Of a DNA stretch of 64,000 nucleotides, positions 33,273-42,783 are shown piece after piece (the stretch's first letter is position 1; each line of letters starts with the position of its first letter). Made by a program: the position numbers and the translations under genes. The notes below the pieces were generated by a model that did not search any database, had not been told where the DNA came from, and saw nothing but the letters and a program-made list of their open reading frames with translations. Source of the DNA: Actinomadura madurae (GTDB lineage: Bacteria; Actinomycetota; Actinomycetes; Streptosporangiales; Streptosporangiaceae); NCBI RefSeq assembly GCF_900115095.1, contig NZ_FOVH01000029.1, positions 20,980 to 84,979 of the forward strand, given 5' to 3'.

Positions 33273-34655
33273 GTGGCGCTCTCCTTCCTCGACCAGCGGC
33301 ACACCGTCGCGAAACCGGGCTACAACCGCTGGCTGATCCCGCCCGCGGCCCTGGCCGTCCACCTCTGCATCGGGCAGGCCTACGCCACCAGCGTCTACAA
33401 GACCGCCCTCGTCAAGCACTTCGACGTCAGCCTCACCGCGATCGGCGTCATCTTCTCCATCGCGATCGTCATGCTCGGCGCCTCGGCGGCCGTCATGGGC
33501 ACCTGGGTCGACCGGGTCGGGCCGCGGCGCGCCATGTTCACCGCCGCGTGCTTCTGGGCGTCCGGCTTCCTCGTCGGCGCCCTCGGCATCGCCACCAAGC
33601 AGCTGTGGCTCGTCTACATCGGCTACGGGTTCATCGGCGGCATCGGGCTCGGCATCGGCTACATCTCCCCGGTGTCGACGCTGATCAAGTGGTTCCCGGA
33701 CCGGCCGGGCCTCGCGACCGGCATGGCCATCATGGGCTTCGGCGGCGGCGCGCTGGTCGCCTCCCCGCTGTCGCGCGAGCTGCTGTCCCGCTACGACCCG
33801 GACGGCGACCCCTCGTCCGGCGCGGCCGTCGCCTGGCTCTTCGTCACGCTCGGCGCCGTCTACTTCCTGGTGATGATGCTCGGCGTCTTCAACGTCCGGG
33901 TCCCCGCCCCCGGATGGCGCCCCGCCGGGTTCGACCCGGCGGCGGCGCAGGCCAGGACGCTGGTGACGGCGAACAGCGTGTCCGCCGCGTCCGCCATCAA
34001 GACGCCCCAGTTCTGGCTGCTCTGGACGGTGCTGTTCTGCAACGTCACCGCCGGGATCGGCATCCTCGAACAGGCCGGGCCGATGATCAGCGACTTCTTC
34101 CGCTCCGGCGGCTCCACCTCGGTGTCGGCGACCGAGGCGGCCGGCTTCGTCGGGCTGCTGTCGATGTTCAACATGGCCGGCCGGTTCGTCTGGTCGTCGA
34201 CCTCGGACTACATCGGCCGCAAGCCCACCTACATCGGCTACCTCGGCGTCGGGATGGGCGCCTACATTCTGCTGGCGCTGTTCGGGGACGCCTCCACCGC
34301 GTTCTTCATCGCGCTCGCCGCCCTGATCATCTCGTTCTACGGCGGCGGCTTCTCGACCGTCCCGGCCTACCTGCGCGACCTGTTCGGCACCTACCAGGTC
34401 GGCGCCATCCACGGCCGGCTGCTGACCGCCTGGTCGGCGGCGGGCATCGCCGGGCCGCTGATCGTGAACCGGTTCCTGGACGCCCGCGGCGAACCGGGCG
34501 CCCTGGTCGCCGGCGACTACCGGCCCGCCCTGTTCACCATGGTCGGCGTCCTCGCGATCGGCTTCGCCGCCAACCTGTTCATCAGCCCGGTCGCCGAACG
34601 CCACCACGTCACCGCGGCCGAACCCCGCGTCCCCGACCGCAGCCCGGCCACCTGA
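33273..34655 (+). CDS. MFS transporter, oxalate/formate antiporter (OFA) type
   Basis: A 460-residue, 12-span major facilitator. The N-terminal part has NRWLIPPAALAVHLCIGQAY and the cytoplasmic loop motif DRVGPRRAM; the second half repeats it as DYIGRKPTYIG. This pattern fits the OFA family, which moves small carboxylates (oxalate, formate, pyruvate-like), although many members have unknown substrates. Start GTG at 33273 with GGAGG 6 bases before; the longer frame has no RBS. A small partner gene follows 35 bases on. Confidence 0.85.
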   Translation: MALSFLDQRHTVAKPGYNRWLIPPAALAVHLCIGQAYATSVYKTALVKHFDVSLTAIGVIFSIAIVMLGASAAVMGTWVDRVGPRRAMFTAACFWASGFLVGALGIATKQLWLVYIGYGFIGGIGLGIGYISPVSTLIKWFPDRPGLATGMAIMGFGGGALVASPLSRELLSRYDPDGDPSSGAAVAWLFVTLGAVYFLVMMLGVFNVRVPAPGWRPAGFDPAAAQARTLVTANSVSAASAIKTPQFWLLWTVLFCNVTAGIGILEQAGPMISDFFRSGGSTSVSATEAAGFVGLLSMFNMAGRFVWSSTSDYIGRKPTYIGYLGVGMGAYILLALFGDASTAFFIALAALIISFYGGGFSTVPAYLRDLFGTYQVGAIHGRLLTAWSAAGIAGPLIVNRFLDARGEPGALVAGDYRPALFTMVGVLAIGFAANLFISPVAERHHVTAAEPRVPDRSPAT

Positions 34656-34690
34656 CGCGGCCCGGCCCCACCACCCGAAGGAGCACCACC

Positions 34691-34840
34691 ATGGCGTCGA
34701 CCGAGGGCAGTGCACCGGACGAGGTCCGCACCGATCCGGCCGTCCCGCGACTCGTCCTCTCCTGGACCATCGTCGGCATCCCGCTGATCTACGGGGTCGT
34801 CGAGACGATCAGGGCGATCCTCCCCCTCTTCGGACAGTGA
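34691..34840 (+). CDS. MFS transporter small subunit
   Basis: A 49-residue protein with one membrane helix (RLVLSWTIVGIPLIYGVVET) after an acidic N-terminus, RBS AAGGAG before ATG. Such small proteins regularly follow OFA-type MFS genes in actinobacteria and are annotated as a small subunit; function is unproven. Its last 32 bases overlap the 3-prime end of the convergent glycoside hydrolase gene. Confidence 0.7.
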   Translation: MASTEGSAPDEVRTDPAVPRLVLSWTIVGIPLIYGVVETIRAILPLFGQ

Positions 34841-37800
34841 CCCCGGCTCCCCTGCCAGGGGCGCGCGCCGGCACGCGGAGGACGACCGGGCCCAGCAGCC
34901 CGGTCGTCCGCTGCCCGGAGAACACGAAGTGGGTGGGACTGGTCTCGTCGAGGTAGGGGGCGAGGGTTCCGTGGACGACGACCTCGATCTCGTTGCGGCC
35001 GGCGCGCAGCGAGGCGCCGAGGTCGAAGGTGTACGGGGTGCAGATCCGCACGCCCGCCGGGGTCCCGTTCACGGTGGCCTCGGCGGTGCCGCGGACGCGG
35101 CCGAGGTCGAGTACGGCCCGCTCCGGGCGCGCCGGGAGGTCCAGGACGCGCCGGTAGCGGACGCCGCCGCTGTATCCGGCGAGCCCGGCGTCCTCCCAGT
35201 CGCCCAGCTCGATCACTCCCGGGGCGGTCGTGAACCGGACCGGGCCCGCCAGTGCCGCGCCGTCCCGGTGCTCGGGCCGGGTCCGCAGGCGCAGCTCGGC
35301 GGTCCCGGCCGGTTTTCCGCGCCCGGGGAGTTCGAGATCGAACCGGCCCGTCCCGTCGTGGGCGATGCGGAGCGCTGTCCCGTCGAGTGAGATGCCGAGG
35401 ACCTCGGCCCGCGCGGTGAAGCGCATCCGGGTCGCGCCGGGCGGCACCGCGAACCGCAGCCGCTCGATCCTGGGCGGCGCGCCGGGAACGGCGAAGGACG
35501 CGGGCAGGACGGTGCCGTCGGCCGCGCCGTCCTCCAGCCAGTGCGCGCCGGGCAGCGGATGCGGGCGCCTCCGCACGTGGAGGGCGGCGGGGTCGCCGGA
35601 CTGCGCCCGCCTGGGCGCGACGGGCACCGGTACGCCGTCGCGGGCGGCGTGCCAGCCGGTGCCCGACACGACCGGGCCGTCCACCAGGGCGGCGGCCGGG
35701 TTCCCGTTCTCGGTGAGGACGAGCGTCAGCCGTCCCCCGGGGACGTCCGGCAGCGCGTAGCGCCCGACCCTTGGAGCCTCCTGCTCGGCGTACGGGTCGA
35801 AGCCGCCCTGCCGTCCGATCTCCGCGCCGTCGACCAGGATCCGGCATGGGGAGGCGGACGCCACCTGGAGGAGCGACGCGCCCGTGCCGCGCGGGAGTTC
35901 GGTGCTGAAGACGACCTCCGCCCCCGGACGGGCGGCACCCGCCGCGGTGATCCACTCCGGCCGCAGGCAGCGGGCGGGATCGGTCACGACCGACAGGTGG
36001 CCGCGGAGCCGCACGTCCGTCTCGGGGACCAGGCGCAGTTCCAGGACGTGGTCGCCGGGCGGAAGCGGGGCCCGTCCCACGGCCAGGTAGCCGTGGTCGT
36101 CCAGGGGGATCTCGGTCCCGTCCGCCGTGAGGGTCTTGGCGGCGGCGAAGCCGATCAGGGGGAACCCGCCGGAGCCGGGCACGGTGACGCGGGCGCGCAG
36201 GGTCACCGTCCGTCCCGCCGCGGCGTCGCCGAAGTCGAGGAACTCCTCGGGGACGTGCCCCTTCGGGCCGAGCACCGCCCGATGGACCGGGTCCTTGCGG
36301 ATGCCGCGCGAGTCGGAGTAGACGACCGGCCGCCACTGACCGTCCGGTCCGGACCACAGCCCGTGAGGCCCGAAGGTCGCGTGCACCGGTGCCCATTCGC
36401 CGGACGGGTCGTCCTCCGCCCTGTGCCACAGCCGCCAGCGCTCCACCGGCGCGATCTCACCGGCCGGGCGGGCGAAGTCGCCCCAGGTGTTGTCGAGGGT
36501 CGGCACCAGCTCCATGTCCCAGGTGGACCCGAGGTCGATCTCCTCTTCCGGGCCCCGTTCGGTCGTCTCCGGCTCCTCGCCTCCCGCCTCGCCCGGGAAC
36601 ACCAGCAGGGCCGCCGGGCCGTCATCGAACGGGACGACGACCTCCACCCCCGACGGCACCGGGGTTGAAGGCAGCGTGCGCGGCGGGCCGCCGAAGGGGC
36701 CGACCAGCAGCGCGGGGCCCGTGACACCGTGGACGCGGACGCGCATGCCGCGGTGATAGCGGCCCGGGTCGAAGTCGTAGGTCACGTCGAGCCAGCCCAG
36801 GTCGGCGCCGCGCTCGTCCGGACGGCCGACCGACACCCGGCTCGCCATGGACTCCGCCGCCGTCAGGAACACCACCGTCGCGCCGTCGACCTCGCGGACG
36901 AGGGCGGGCACCGGGGCCTCCACCCGCCGGGAGCCCTCCAGCAGCGGCCCGAGGGAACCGGCGTCCGGCACGGTCTCCACCATCGTCGCGAGCCGCGCCA
37001 CGGCCGCGCCCGCGGCGGGGTCGCCGACGCCGTGCCGGGGCACCGGCCCGACGGACACCACCCGGCCGCCGCGCTCGGCCAGCGCGACCAGCCGCCGCGC
37101 GGTCTCGCCCTCAAGGACGGTGCACGCGGGCAGCAGGACCGTGCCGTACGACTCGCCCGCGACGTCCAGCCGTCCCCCGGTCACCGTGGCCCGCTGGACG
37201 GAGTCGTCGTCGATGACGTCGGCGTCGACACGGAGCCGGTCCAGGACACCGGGAACCATCTGGAACCACGCCATGTCGCCCACCAGCGCCCGGTAGGTCT
37301 CCTGCGCCAGCGCGGCGGACGGATCCACACCGTCCAGCCGGGTGCCCGCCTGGGCGGTCGCGGTCGGGAGCAGCACGGCCACGTCGCAGACATGGCGGCC
37401 CAGCGACAGCGCCGCGCACAGCCGCGCGACCGCGTCGGCGAAGACGCGGTGATGGGCCCAGTACGGCTGCCGCCAGTCGGTGGAGGGCGGCGCCCACTCC
37501 CACCAGCCGCCCTTGGTCGTGTAGTAGACGGCGTGCGGGTTGTAGAGGGTGGCGCCGGCGCGCAGCCACGGCAGCAGCCAGTCGAAGGTCTCCTCCAGCG
37601 TGCCTCCCCACCCGCTGGAGTGGAACGCCTCGATCCAGACCCGGTCCCGGCCGTACAGGTGGGCGAGGGACGCGTGGATCCGCGCGTCGCCGTGGTGGTC
37701 CGAGCCCGGGGCGCCGAACCAGCGGTGCGTCCGGGCGTAGTCGGCGTACAGCCGCACTCCGTCCACCGGGTGCCCGGCGCGGGCCGGATCCTGCTGGTCG

Positions 37801-38549
37801 CAGCCGTGCAGGAGGCCGTGCCGGGCGTGCCACGCGGCCAGCGGGCGGAAGAACGCCTCCTCCGCCAGCTCCGCCCGGGTGAGGTGGTAGTCGCGGCGGA
37901 CCCGGCCCGCCCTGTCGCCGGCGAGGACGTCGCCGCCCTTCCACAGGGACGGCAGGTGCGGCTCCAGGTCGTAGCCGCGGCGGGCGGCGAACTCCGCGGC
38001 GAACCCCCGCGTCCAGGTCGGCAGCGCGGGCAGCTCGTCCTGGAACGACCCGACGATCACGGTGCCGAGGCGGTGCCCCAGCCGCCGCTCGAACTCCCCG
38101 TGGACGCGGTCGAGCAGTGCCGCGCACGCGTCCGCCGACAGGTAGTCGAAGCCGCGCGGCGCCGTCCGGCCGTCCGGCTCCAGCCACCGCCCGGCGAACT
38201 CGGGGACGTCGCGGACGAGCCGCGCCTGGAGGTCGGCGCCGGAGAAGCCGAGCTGGTCGTAGAACCACAGCGACACCCCGAGGCCCGCCGCGTCCTCGCA
38301 CACCCCGTCGAGCAGCTCCCACCAGGCGCCGGTGAAGAACGCGGGCTCGTCGGCGTCCGCGCCGAACATCGGGCCGGACGGCGCGAGGTTGAGGATCACC
38401 AGGTTGTACACGCCGCCCTCGGCGAAGCGTTCGAGCTGGCCGCGCAGCCGCCGCCGGTCCAGCCGCTCGCCGCTCCACCACCAGATCGGGGCGGGGGAGA
38501 AGGCGCGGGGCGGCGCGTCCAGCACCGCCCGAAGCCGGCCGGGGATCAT
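34809..38549 (-). CDS. GH106-like glycoside hydrolase (alpha-L-rhamnosidase type)
   Basis: A 1246-residue, apparently cytoplasmic hydrolase (no signal peptide). The N-terminal half starts APIWWWSGERLDRRRLRGQL and holds NLVILNLAPSG, FYDQLGFSG, GSFQDELPALPTWTRGFAAE and WIEAFHSSGWGGTLEETFDW, the pattern of GH106/PF17132 glycosyl hydrolases with a TIM barrel and acidic residues. The C-terminal half is beta-rich, ending in a galactose-binding-like domain (VRGTAEATVNGTPAG). It probably removes rhamnose or a similar sugar from oligosaccharides imported by the neighbouring ABC transporter. ATG at 38549 overlaps the permease stop (ATGA). Substrate is inference. Confidence 0.78.
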   Translation of the reverse strand: MIPGRLRAVLDAPPRAFSPAPIWWWSGERLDRRRLRGQLERFAEGGVYNLVILNLAPSGPMFGADADEPAFFTGAWWELLDGVCEDAAGLGVSLWFYDQLGFSGADLQARLVRDVPEFAGRWLEPDGRTAPRGFDYLSADACAALLDRVHGEFERRLGHRLGTVIVGSFQDELPALPTWTRGFAAEFAARRGYDLEPHLPSLWKGGDVLAGDRAGRVRRDYHLTRAELAEEAFFRPLAAWHARHGLLHGCDQQDPARAGHPVDGVRLYADYARTHRWFGAPGSDHHGDARIHASLAHLYGRDRVWIEAFHSSGWGGTLEETFDWLLPWLRAGATLYNPHAVYYTTKGGWWEWAPPSTDWRQPYWAHHRVFADAVARLCAALSLGRHVCDVAVLLPTATAQAGTRLDGVDPSAALAQETYRALVGDMAWFQMVPGVLDRLRVDADVIDDDSVQRATVTGGRLDVAGESYGTVLLPACTVLEGETARRLVALAERGGRVVSVGPVPRHGVGDPAAGAAVARLATMVETVPDAGSLGPLLEGSRRVEAPVPALVREVDGATVVFLTAAESMASRVSVGRPDERGADLGWLDVTYDFDPGRYHRGMRVRVHGVTGPALLVGPFGGPPRTLPSTPVPSGVEVVVPFDDGPAALLVFPGEAGGEEPETTERGPEEEIDLGSTWDMELVPTLDNTWGDFARPAGEIAPVERWRLWHRAEDDPSGEWAPVHATFGPHGLWSGPDGQWRPVVYSDSRGIRKDPVHRAVLGPKGHVPEEFLDFGDAAAGRTVTLRARVTVPGSGGFPLIGFAAAKTLTADGTEIPLDDHGYLAVGRAPLPPGDHVLELRLVPETDVRLRGHLSVVTDPARCLRPEWITAAGAARPGAEVVFSTELPRGTGASLLQVASASPCRILVDGAEIGRQGGFDPYAEQEAPRVGRYALPDVPGGRLTLVLTENGNPAAALVDGPVVSGTGWHAARDGVPVPVAPRRAQSGDPAALHVRRRPHPLPGAHWLEDGAADGTVLPASFAVPGAPPRIERLRFAVPPGATRMRFTARAEVLGISLDGTALRIAHDGTGRFDLELPGRGKPAGTAELRLRTRPEHRDGAALAGPVRFTTAPGVIELGDWEDAGLAGYSGGVRYRRVLDLPARPERAVLDLGRVRGTAEATVNGTPAGVRICTPYTFDLGASLRAGRNEIEVVVHGTLAPYLDETSPTHFVFSGQRTTGLLGPVVLRVPARAPGRGAGVTVRRGGGSP

Positions 38550-39373
38550 CCCTTCAGCCCGCTCGCGAAGCCCTTGATCACGTACCGCTGGAGCACCAGG
38601 AACACGGCCAGGATCGGCAGCGACGCGAGCACCAGCCCGGCGAACACCAGCCCGTTGTCCGAGACGTACTGGCCGACGAAGGCGAAGATCCGCACCGGGA
38701 CCGTCTCCCGGGTCGAGCCGCCGAGGTACAGCAGGGGCGTGAAGAAGTCGTTCCAGATGAACACCGCGTTGAGGATCAGCACGGTGCCCGTGACGGGCCG
38801 CAGCAGCGGGAACACCACCCGGGTGAACGCCCGGACGTGGCCGGCGCCGTCGATCAGCGCGGCGTGCGCGTAGTCGCCGGGCAGCGCCCGGATGAATCCC
38901 GTGTAGAGGAAGATCGTGAAGGGCAGCTGGATCCCGGTGTAGAAGATGACCATGCCCTGGTAGGTGCCGAGCAGCCCCGCCCCGTCCACCAGCTTGAACA
39001 GCGGGATCATCCCGAGCTGGAACGGGAGCACGATGCCCAGCAGGAACAGCACGTACAGCCCGTAGCCCAGCCGGGAGGCGCGCCGGGACAGGAAGTAGGC
39101 GGCGAACGAGCCGAGCGCGATCAGCGCCACCAGGCTCGCCACCGTGATCACCGTGCTGTTCATCAGGGCCGGGCCCAGCTCCGCGCGCGTCCACGCCGCG
39201 GAGTAGTTGTCCAGCGCCGGGCTCCCGGGCGGTGCCAGCGGCGACTCGGCGACCTGCCGCTCGTCCTTCAGCGACAGCGTGACCAGGGCGTACACGGGGA
39301 ACAGGAAGGCGACCGCGGCGGCGATCATCACCAGCTCCAGCCCGAACGTGCGCAGCCCGTACCGGACGTTCAC
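38546..39373 (-). CDS. Carbohydrate ABC transporter permease (MalG type)
   Basis: A 275-residue inner-membrane permease with six predicted spans and the EAA-loop signature ALIDGAGHVRAFTRVVFPLLRP, typical of CUT1 sugar importers; the C-terminus (LQRYVIKGFASGLKG) is the usual MalG tail. GTG start at 39373 overlapping the partner permease (GTGA). It forms the channel with the next gene upstream in the operon. No dedicated ATPase gene lies here, so a shared MsiK-type ATPase is expected. Confidence 0.9.
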   Translation of the reverse strand: MNVRYGLRTFGLELVMIAAAVAFLFPVYALVTLSLKDERQVAESPLAPPGSPALDNYSAAWTRAELGPALMNSTVITVASLVALIALGSFAAYFLSRRASRLGYGLYVLFLLGIVLPFQLGMIPLFKLVDGAGLLGTYQGMVIFYTGIQLPFTIFLYTGFIRALPGDYAHAALIDGAGHVRAFTRVVFPLLRPVTGTVLILNAVFIWNDFFTPLLYLGGSTRETVPVRIFAFVGQYVSDNGLVFAGLVLASLPILAVFLVLQRYVIKGFASGLKG

Positions 39374-40320
39374 GTGACCTCCCGTCCTCGCAGGTAGTGG
39401 ATCTGCACCATGGACACCGCGGCCACGAACAGGGCCAGCACCAGCGCGATCGACGTGCTGTAGCCGAAGTTGCCGAACACGAACGCCTGCTTGTACAGCA
39501 CCGTCGACAGCGTCTCGCTGGCGTGCCCCGGACCGCCGCTCGTCGCGGCGTAGACCTGGTCGAACAGCTTGAGGCCGCCGATCGTCGACAGCATCAGGTT
39601 GATCGTGACCGCGGGCGCCAACAGCGGCCACGTCACGTTCCGGAACCGCTGGAACCGGCCCGCCCCGTCGATCATGGCCGCCTCGTGCAGCTCCTCCGGC
39701 ACCCCCTCCAGCCCGGCCAGGAAGATCACCATCGAGTACCCGGCGAACTGCCAGATCACCATCCCCGCGACCGACCACAGCGCCAGGGACGGGTCGCCCA
39801 GCCAGTCCTGCCGCAGCCCGCCGAGGCCCACCGCGCCGAGGATCCCGTTGAGCCCCGCGCCGGGCGCCGGGTTGTAGATGTACTTCCACAGGAACGCCAC
39901 CATCACGGGGCTGACGACGGCCGGGGCGAAGAACACGACCCGCAGCACCGTCCGGGACTTCAGCCGGGCGTGCACGCCGAGCGCCAGCAGCAGCCCGATG
40001 GCGTTCTGGACGACCACGATCGCCACGGTCAGCCCCAGCGTGTTCATCAGGGAGCCGCGCGCCGCCTCGTCCCGGAACAGCCGGGTGAAGTTCGCCAGCC
40101 CGTTGAAGCCGCGCTCGCCCAGCCCGTTCCAGTCGGTGAAGGCGTACACGACGCCGCTGAGGCTCGGGTACAGCACGACCAGCGCGTAGACGGCCAGGGC
40201 GGGCGCCGCGAACCACCACGGCGGCGAGAGGAAGCGGGCGCTCCGCCGCCGGCGGGCCGCGGCGCGCGGCCGGGCGGGCCGTTTCGCCGCGGCGGGACGG
40301 AGGGTGGAGGTCAAGGTCAC
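39370..40320 (-). CDS. Carbohydrate ABC transporter permease (MalF type)
   Basis: A 316-residue permease: a basic N-terminal tail (many Arg/Ala), then WFAAPALAVYALVVLYPSLS and further spans, with EAAMIDGAGRFQRFRNVTWP as the ATPase-contact loop. CUT1 family, partner of the MalG-type protein. The start is GTG at 40320, overlapping the stop of the binding-protein gene (GTGA). Confidence 0.9.
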   Translation of the reverse strand: MTLTSTLRPAAAKRPARPRAAARRRRSARFLSPPWWFAAPALAVYALVVLYPSLSGVVYAFTDWNGLGERGFNGLANFTRLFRDEAARGSLMNTLGLTVAIVVVQNAIGLLLALGVHARLKSRTVLRVVFFAPAVVSPVMVAFLWKYIYNPAPGAGLNGILGAVGLGGLRQDWLGDPSLALWSVAGMVIWQFAGYSMVIFLAGLEGVPEELHEAAMIDGAGRFQRFRNVTWPLLAPAVTINLMLSTIGGLKLFDQVYAATSGGPGHASETLSTVLYKQAFVFGNFGYSTSIALVLALFVAAVSMVQIHYLRGREVT

Positions 40321-41588
40321 TTCTTCCGGTAGGTCTCGTCCAGCGTGGCCAGCGCCTTCGCGACGGTCGTCTTCCCGCCGAGCAGTTCCTGCACCGCCGC
40401 GAAGTGGGCCGGCTGCACCTCGGCGTTCGGCCACGCCTGGTCCATGAACGGCACGGCCTTGTTGCCGTCGATGAACGGCAGGAACGGCTCCAGGACCGGG
40501 TCGATCTTCGATCCGGAGTCGCGGCTGAGCGGCACGCAGGCGACGGCCTCGGCCCAGCGGTTCATGTTCTTCTGCTCGCCGAGGAACTCGATGAACGCCT
40601 TGGCGGCGTCCTTGTTCTTGCTGCGCGCGCTGACGCCCAGGCCGACGACCACGCCCGCCGGGATCCAGACCCGGTTCGCGTCGGCCGCGCCCGGCACCGG
40701 GAACATGGCGAGGTCATCGGGGCTCGCGGCGGCCTTGCGGAAGTCGGGGAGCACCGCCGACACCTGGATCGCCATCGCGGCCTTGCCGGTGGCGACCATC
40801 GACGTCTGCTGCTCGAAGGTGGTGCCGTTGGGGTTGTCGTTGAAGTACCCGCGCTTCTGCAACTCCAGGTACATGTCCAGGGCGTCCGCCCAGCCCGAGT
40901 TCGCGAAGCTCGCCTGGCCCGCCTGCATCTGCTCGTCGAACTTCGGGTTCTTCGCGTACACCGTGGACGGGACAAGGGCGTACGTGATCAGCTGGGTGAC
41001 CCACGGGGTCTGCGCGCCCAGCGCGATCGGCACCGTGCCCTTCTTCTTCAGCTTCTCGCAGACGTCCAGGAACCCCTGCCAGGTGGTGGGAGGCTCGACG
41101 CCCGCCTTCGTGAAGGCCTTCTTGTTGTAGACGGCGCCGATGACGCTCGACCCGGCCGAATACAGGAACGTCTTGCCGTCGAGCTGGAAGGCCGGCGTGA
41201 GGCCGGCCGGGATGCGCTTGGTCCACGCCTGGTCGCTCAGGTCGGCCAGCAGGCCCGTCTGGGCGATCTGCGCCATGCTCATCGCGGAGCCGTTCCCGGG
41301 GAACACCACGTGCACGTCCGGGGCGTTGCCCGCGCCGAGCTGGGTGCGCACCGAGGTCTGCACCTGGTCGGTGGGGGCGTAGGACGTGCTGAACTTCGCC
41401 GCGGTGTACTCCTTGAGCAGCAGGTCGAGCGGCTTCTGCTGGTCGGCGACCCCGACCAGCCGCAGCGTCCCGCCGCCCGAGCCGGACGTCCCGCCGCAGG
41501 CCGCGAGCGCCCCGAGGGCGGCGACGCCGCCGGTCAGGCCGAGGAAGCCGCGGCGGCTGAGGGGCGCCGTCCGGATCGACGATGTCAT
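40317..41588 (-). CDS. Sugar-binding lipoprotein of the ABC transporter
   Basis: A 423-residue extracellular solute-binding protein. The N-terminus has a twin-arginine motif (SRRGFLGLTGG) and a lipobox LAAC, so it is exported and lipid-anchored. The body is that of family 1 binding proteins (GNAPDVHVVFPGNG, TWQGFLDVCEKLKKKG). It delivers the oligosaccharide that the GH106-like enzyme cleaves. Start ATG at 41588 with GAGGAGGAC before it. First gene of the operon, preceded by operator-like sequences. Confidence 0.9.
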   Translation of the reverse strand: MTSSIRTAPLSRRGFLGLTGGVAALGALAACGGTSGSGGGTLRLVGVADQQKPLDLLLKEYTAAKFSTSYAPTDQVQTSVRTQLGAGNAPDVHVVFPGNGSAMSMAQIAQTGLLADLSDQAWTKRIPAGLTPAFQLDGKTFLYSAGSSVIGAVYNKKAFTKAGVEPPTTWQGFLDVCEKLKKKGTVPIALGAQTPWVTQLITYALVPSTVYAKNPKFDEQMQAGQASFANSGWADALDMYLELQKRGYFNDNPNGTTFEQQTSMVATGKAAMAIQVSAVLPDFRKAAASPDDLAMFPVPGAADANRVWIPAGVVVGLGVSARSKNKDAAKAFIEFLGEQKNMNRWAEAVACVPLSRDSGSKIDPVLEPFLPFIDGNKAVPFMDQAWPNAEVQPAHFAAVQELLGGKTTVAKALATLDETYRKK

Positions 41589-41656
41589 GAGTCCTCCTCG
41601 CGACCGGGGCGGGGCGGGGAGCTTGCCTCTCCCGATCGATGCATCCGAAAGCTGTG

Positions 41657-41676
41657 AATTAACACCCACAAGTGTG
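41657..41676. promoter_or_regulatory. DeoR operator candidate before the sugar operon
   Basis: AATTAACACCCACAAGTGTG lies about 70 bases upstream of the binding-protein start. It resembles AATTCACACCTTACAGTG before the DeoR gene (42678-42695): AATT, ACACC, ACA and GTG are shared in the same order. A common DeoR site is likely. Confidence 0.55.
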
Positions 41677-41735
41677 AGATGGAGGCTAGAGATAGCGAGG
41701 AGGGGAGTCAAGATGTCAGATGCATCACGTTATGA

Positions 41736-41755
41736 CGTGCTGGAACGTCAGCACG
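41736..41755. repeat. Inverted repeat CGTGCTG-6-CAGCACG
   Basis: Perfect 7-base arms around GAACGT in the 237-base gap between the sugar operon and the DeoR gene. It may be a second operator or the hairpin at the end of the leftward DeoR gene (its stop is 71 bases to the right). Confidence 0.45.
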
Positions 41756-41825
41756 CAGCAACGCTCTCCGGCGTCGGGGGGTACATCGAGGTGAGATAAC
41801 AACAACATCCCACGTTATGGAGCCG

Positions 41826-42614
41826 TCAGACGGTGGCGATCTCGTAGGCGACCTTGTGCTCGTCCAGCTCGCGCAGCGCCTCGGCGCCCGCGCCGTCGTC
41901 GACGATGACGCGGTCGAACGCCGACAGCGGCGCCACCCGGTGCAGCGCGACGCGGGCGAGCTTGGAGTGGTCCACCAGCAGCACGTTGCGGGCGGCGGCC
42001 TCCAGCATCGCCCGCTTGACCGACACGATGTGCTGCTCCTGGTGGTAGGCGAACCCGCCGGAGACGGCCGAGGTCGACACGAAGCAGAGGTCGACGCGCA
42101 GCGCCATGACGGCGTCCACGCAGGAGACCCCGAGGAAGGAGTCGTGCAGCGAGTCGTACTCCCCGCCGAGCGCCATCAGGCGGATGCCGCGCTCGCGCGC
42201 CAGCAGGTTGGTGGTCTCCAGGAAGTTCGTGATCACCGTGAGGGGGGTGATGCCGGTCAGCCGGCGCGCCAGGGCCAGCGTGGTCGTGGAGTCGTCCAGC
42301 ATCACCGCCATGCCGGGCTCCACCAGGGCGGCGGCCTTCGCGGCGATGGCGTCCTTGGCGGCCTGCATCGACTTCATGCGGTAGGCCACGTTGCTCTCGA
42401 ACACGCCCGACGGCTGCGCGGTGACCCCGCCCCGGTACTTGCGGACGATGCCCTGCCGTTCGAGCTCGTCCAGGTCGCGGTGGATCGTCATGAGGCTCAC
42501 GCCGAACCGCTCGGCCAGCTCCCCGGCGGTCACCGAGCCCGCCGACAGCACGTGGTCGGCGATGGCCTGGCGGCGGGCGTCCGGCCCGCGCCGGCCGCTG
42601 ATGTCCTTGGTCAT
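41826..42614 (-). CDS. DeoR-family repressor of the sugar operon
   Basis: A 262-residue DeoR/GlpR regulator: N-terminal HTH (SVTAGELAERFGVSLMTIHR, then DLDELERQGIVRKYRGG) and a C-terminal sugar-phosphate sensor of the isomerase-like fold (AALVEPGMAVMLDDSTTTLALAR, TVITNFLETTNLLA, VDHSKLARVALH). It should release DNA when it binds the phosphorylated sugar made from the imported substrate. ATG at 42614 with AGAGGA upstream. Same strand as and upstream of the transport operon. Confidence 0.9.
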   Translation of the reverse strand: MTKDISGRRGPDARRQAIADHVLSAGSVTAGELAERFGVSLMTIHRDLDELERQGIVRKYRGGVTAQPSGVFESNVAYRMKSMQAAKDAIAAKAAALVEPGMAVMLDDSTTTLALARRLTGITPLTVITNFLETTNLLARERGIRLMALGGEYDSLHDSFLGVSCVDAVMALRVDLCFVSTSAVSGGFAYHQEQHIVSVKRAMLEAAARNVLLVDHSKLARVALHRVAPLSAFDRVIVDDGAGAEALRELDEHKVAYEIATV

Positions 42615-42676
42615 GCTGCGATCCTCTCGTGGCCGCGCACCGGCGGGCGGGCGATCCGCGGCGGAGCGCCAACGGT

Positions 42677-42695
42677 AAATTCACACCTTACAGTG
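42677..42695. promoter_or_regulatory. DeoR operator candidate before its own gene
   Basis: AAATTCACACCTTACAGTG in the region between the DeoR gene and the divergent nhaA, about 65-80 bases upstream of the DeoR start. It is similar to the sequence at 41657-41676, suggesting autoregulation. Confidence 0.5.
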
Positions 42696-42783
42696 ATAAC
42701 TCCCGGCCGGACGTCCCGCGTGCGGGAGACACGCGAGGCGCGGCGCCCGAGGAACCCGGCCTCCCATCTGGCAACCTTCGTGT

